Part shown: one piece after another, positions 13,630-13,996 of the stretch
Layout of the letters: each line of letters starts with the position of its first letter
How positions within the stretch are numbered: position 1 is the first letter of the stretch
From: an uncultured Oscillospiraceae bacterium
GTDB taxonomy: Bacteria; Bacillota; Clostridia; Oscillospirales; Oscillospiraceae
Reading direction: 5' to 3'
DNA length: 13,996 bases
Assembly: GCA_910577915.1 (NCBI GenBank)
Contig: CAJTOM010000065.1
Coordinates: 1 to 13,996, forward strand
Made by a program: the position numbers and the translations under genes
The notes under the pieces: model-generated
Told to the model about the DNA's origin: nothing
Database searches by the model: none
What the model saw: only the letters and a program-made list of their open reading frames with translations

Positions 13630-13996
13630 GAAGAAATTTTGCAGTGATATTTTCCCTGCAAATAATATTATGTAAATCTTGCGGCGCGGCAATAATTTGC
13701 CGCTATAAAATGCAGCCTATTATCTGTTGTTTTCCATGTTTTCTTCCTGTTCTAATCCTTAATAGAAACTTTCTCCTTCCCCTGCTACCACCCCGCTACC
13801 ATGACCCATTTCATGCTACCACCTGCAATCCCTATACTCATAACCTCCATGGTTTACATAAATTCGGACTCCTGCTACCACCTCCCCCGAATCTGCTACC
13901 AACGCCCTGTTACCAAATCCGCCAACCCTCTGCGCCCCAGCCGTCTCCAGACCTCCTCCTTCTCAGGTAAGTGCCTTGATACTTGCCGTTTTGGAC
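13630..13996. other. AT-richer intergenic region without a recognisable gene
   Basis: This end segment is clearly lower in GC than the rest of the window and no frame looks like a real protein. It holds a perfect stem-loop, GCGGCAA (13686-13692) with TTGCCGC (13697-13703) and loop TAAT, lacking a T tract, then pyrimidine-rich sequence with GYTACCA repeats. A minus-strand frame stays open from 13896 to the window edge but is too short to judge. Confidence 0.5.
13784..13916. repeat. Six GYTACCA repeats
   Basis: GCTACCA occurs at 13784, 13795, 13815, 13874 and 13895, and GTTACCA at 13910, all in the same orientation (TGGTARC on the minus strand). Steps are 11, 20, 59, 21 and 15 bases; several are near whole DNA turns. 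Spacing is too irregular for CRISPR. They could be protein-binding iterons or the edge of a mobile or repeat element. Confidence 0.55.

Noticed and set aside
13784..13916. CRISPR array
   Set aside because: The repeat is only 7 bases and the steps are 11-59 bases; no 25-37-nt repeats or even spacers.
13611..13970. 119-residue + strand frame at the window end
   Set aside because: Pro/Leu/Cys-rich, low-complexity, no ribosome-binding site, and it covers the GYTACCA repeats; looks non-coding.

Overview
The window reads as chromosomal DNA from a high-GC anaerobic gut-type clostridium. Coding regions are rich in C- and G-ending codons, there is an S-layer-homology (SLH) surface protein, a nickel CO-dehydrogenase-family gene behind what looks like a Rex (NADH-sensing) operator, and a DUF2284 metal-binding protein. 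An Oscillospirales member (Flavonifractor/Oscillibacter/Intestinimonas-like) is my best guess. That is inference from style and gene content, not a database result.

Layout: 1-4923 (+) is the 3' part of a very large SLH protein, closed by a strong terminator. 5039-5373 (+) holds no credible protein gene, but has a near-consensus promoter, a set of nested helices with a possible pseudoknot, and a clean terminator: a stand-alone structured RNA of about 300 nt. 5426-5947 (-) is an orphan phage tail-fibre-like gene. 5948-6283 is an intergenic island of hairpins and repeated GTGYAACGG words, bounded by terminators that face outwards on each strand. 6284-7447 (+) is a compact DEAD-box RNA helicase, overlapping by 4 nt an OppA-type peptide-binding lipoprotein (7444-9231).

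9269-12983 (+) is a redox operon: promoter and Rex-like operator, then a CooS-family Ni-Fe-S enzyme (9372-11261), a 16-cysteine polyferredoxin of the CooF/HycB type (11278-11751) and an FAD/NAD(P)H oxidoreductase (11754-12983), ending in a 15-bp-stem terminator. The three products form an obvious electron path: catalytic enzyme, four [4Fe-4S] clusters, then flavin and NAD(P)H. No acetyl-CoA synthase, CooC or hydrogenase gene is in the window.

The most interesting point is that the CooS-like enzyme keeps the cysteines for its clusters, yet at the positions that align by spacing it lacks the catalytic Lys (Gln558 instead), the acid-base His (Tyr94) and the histidine chain of classical CO dehydrogenases. 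It may therefore reduce something other than CO/CO2. The operon converges on a DUF2284 gene (13036-13569, -) whose best ribosome-binding site points to a CTG start. The last ~400 bases are AT-richer, non-coding, and carry six GYTACCA repeats.
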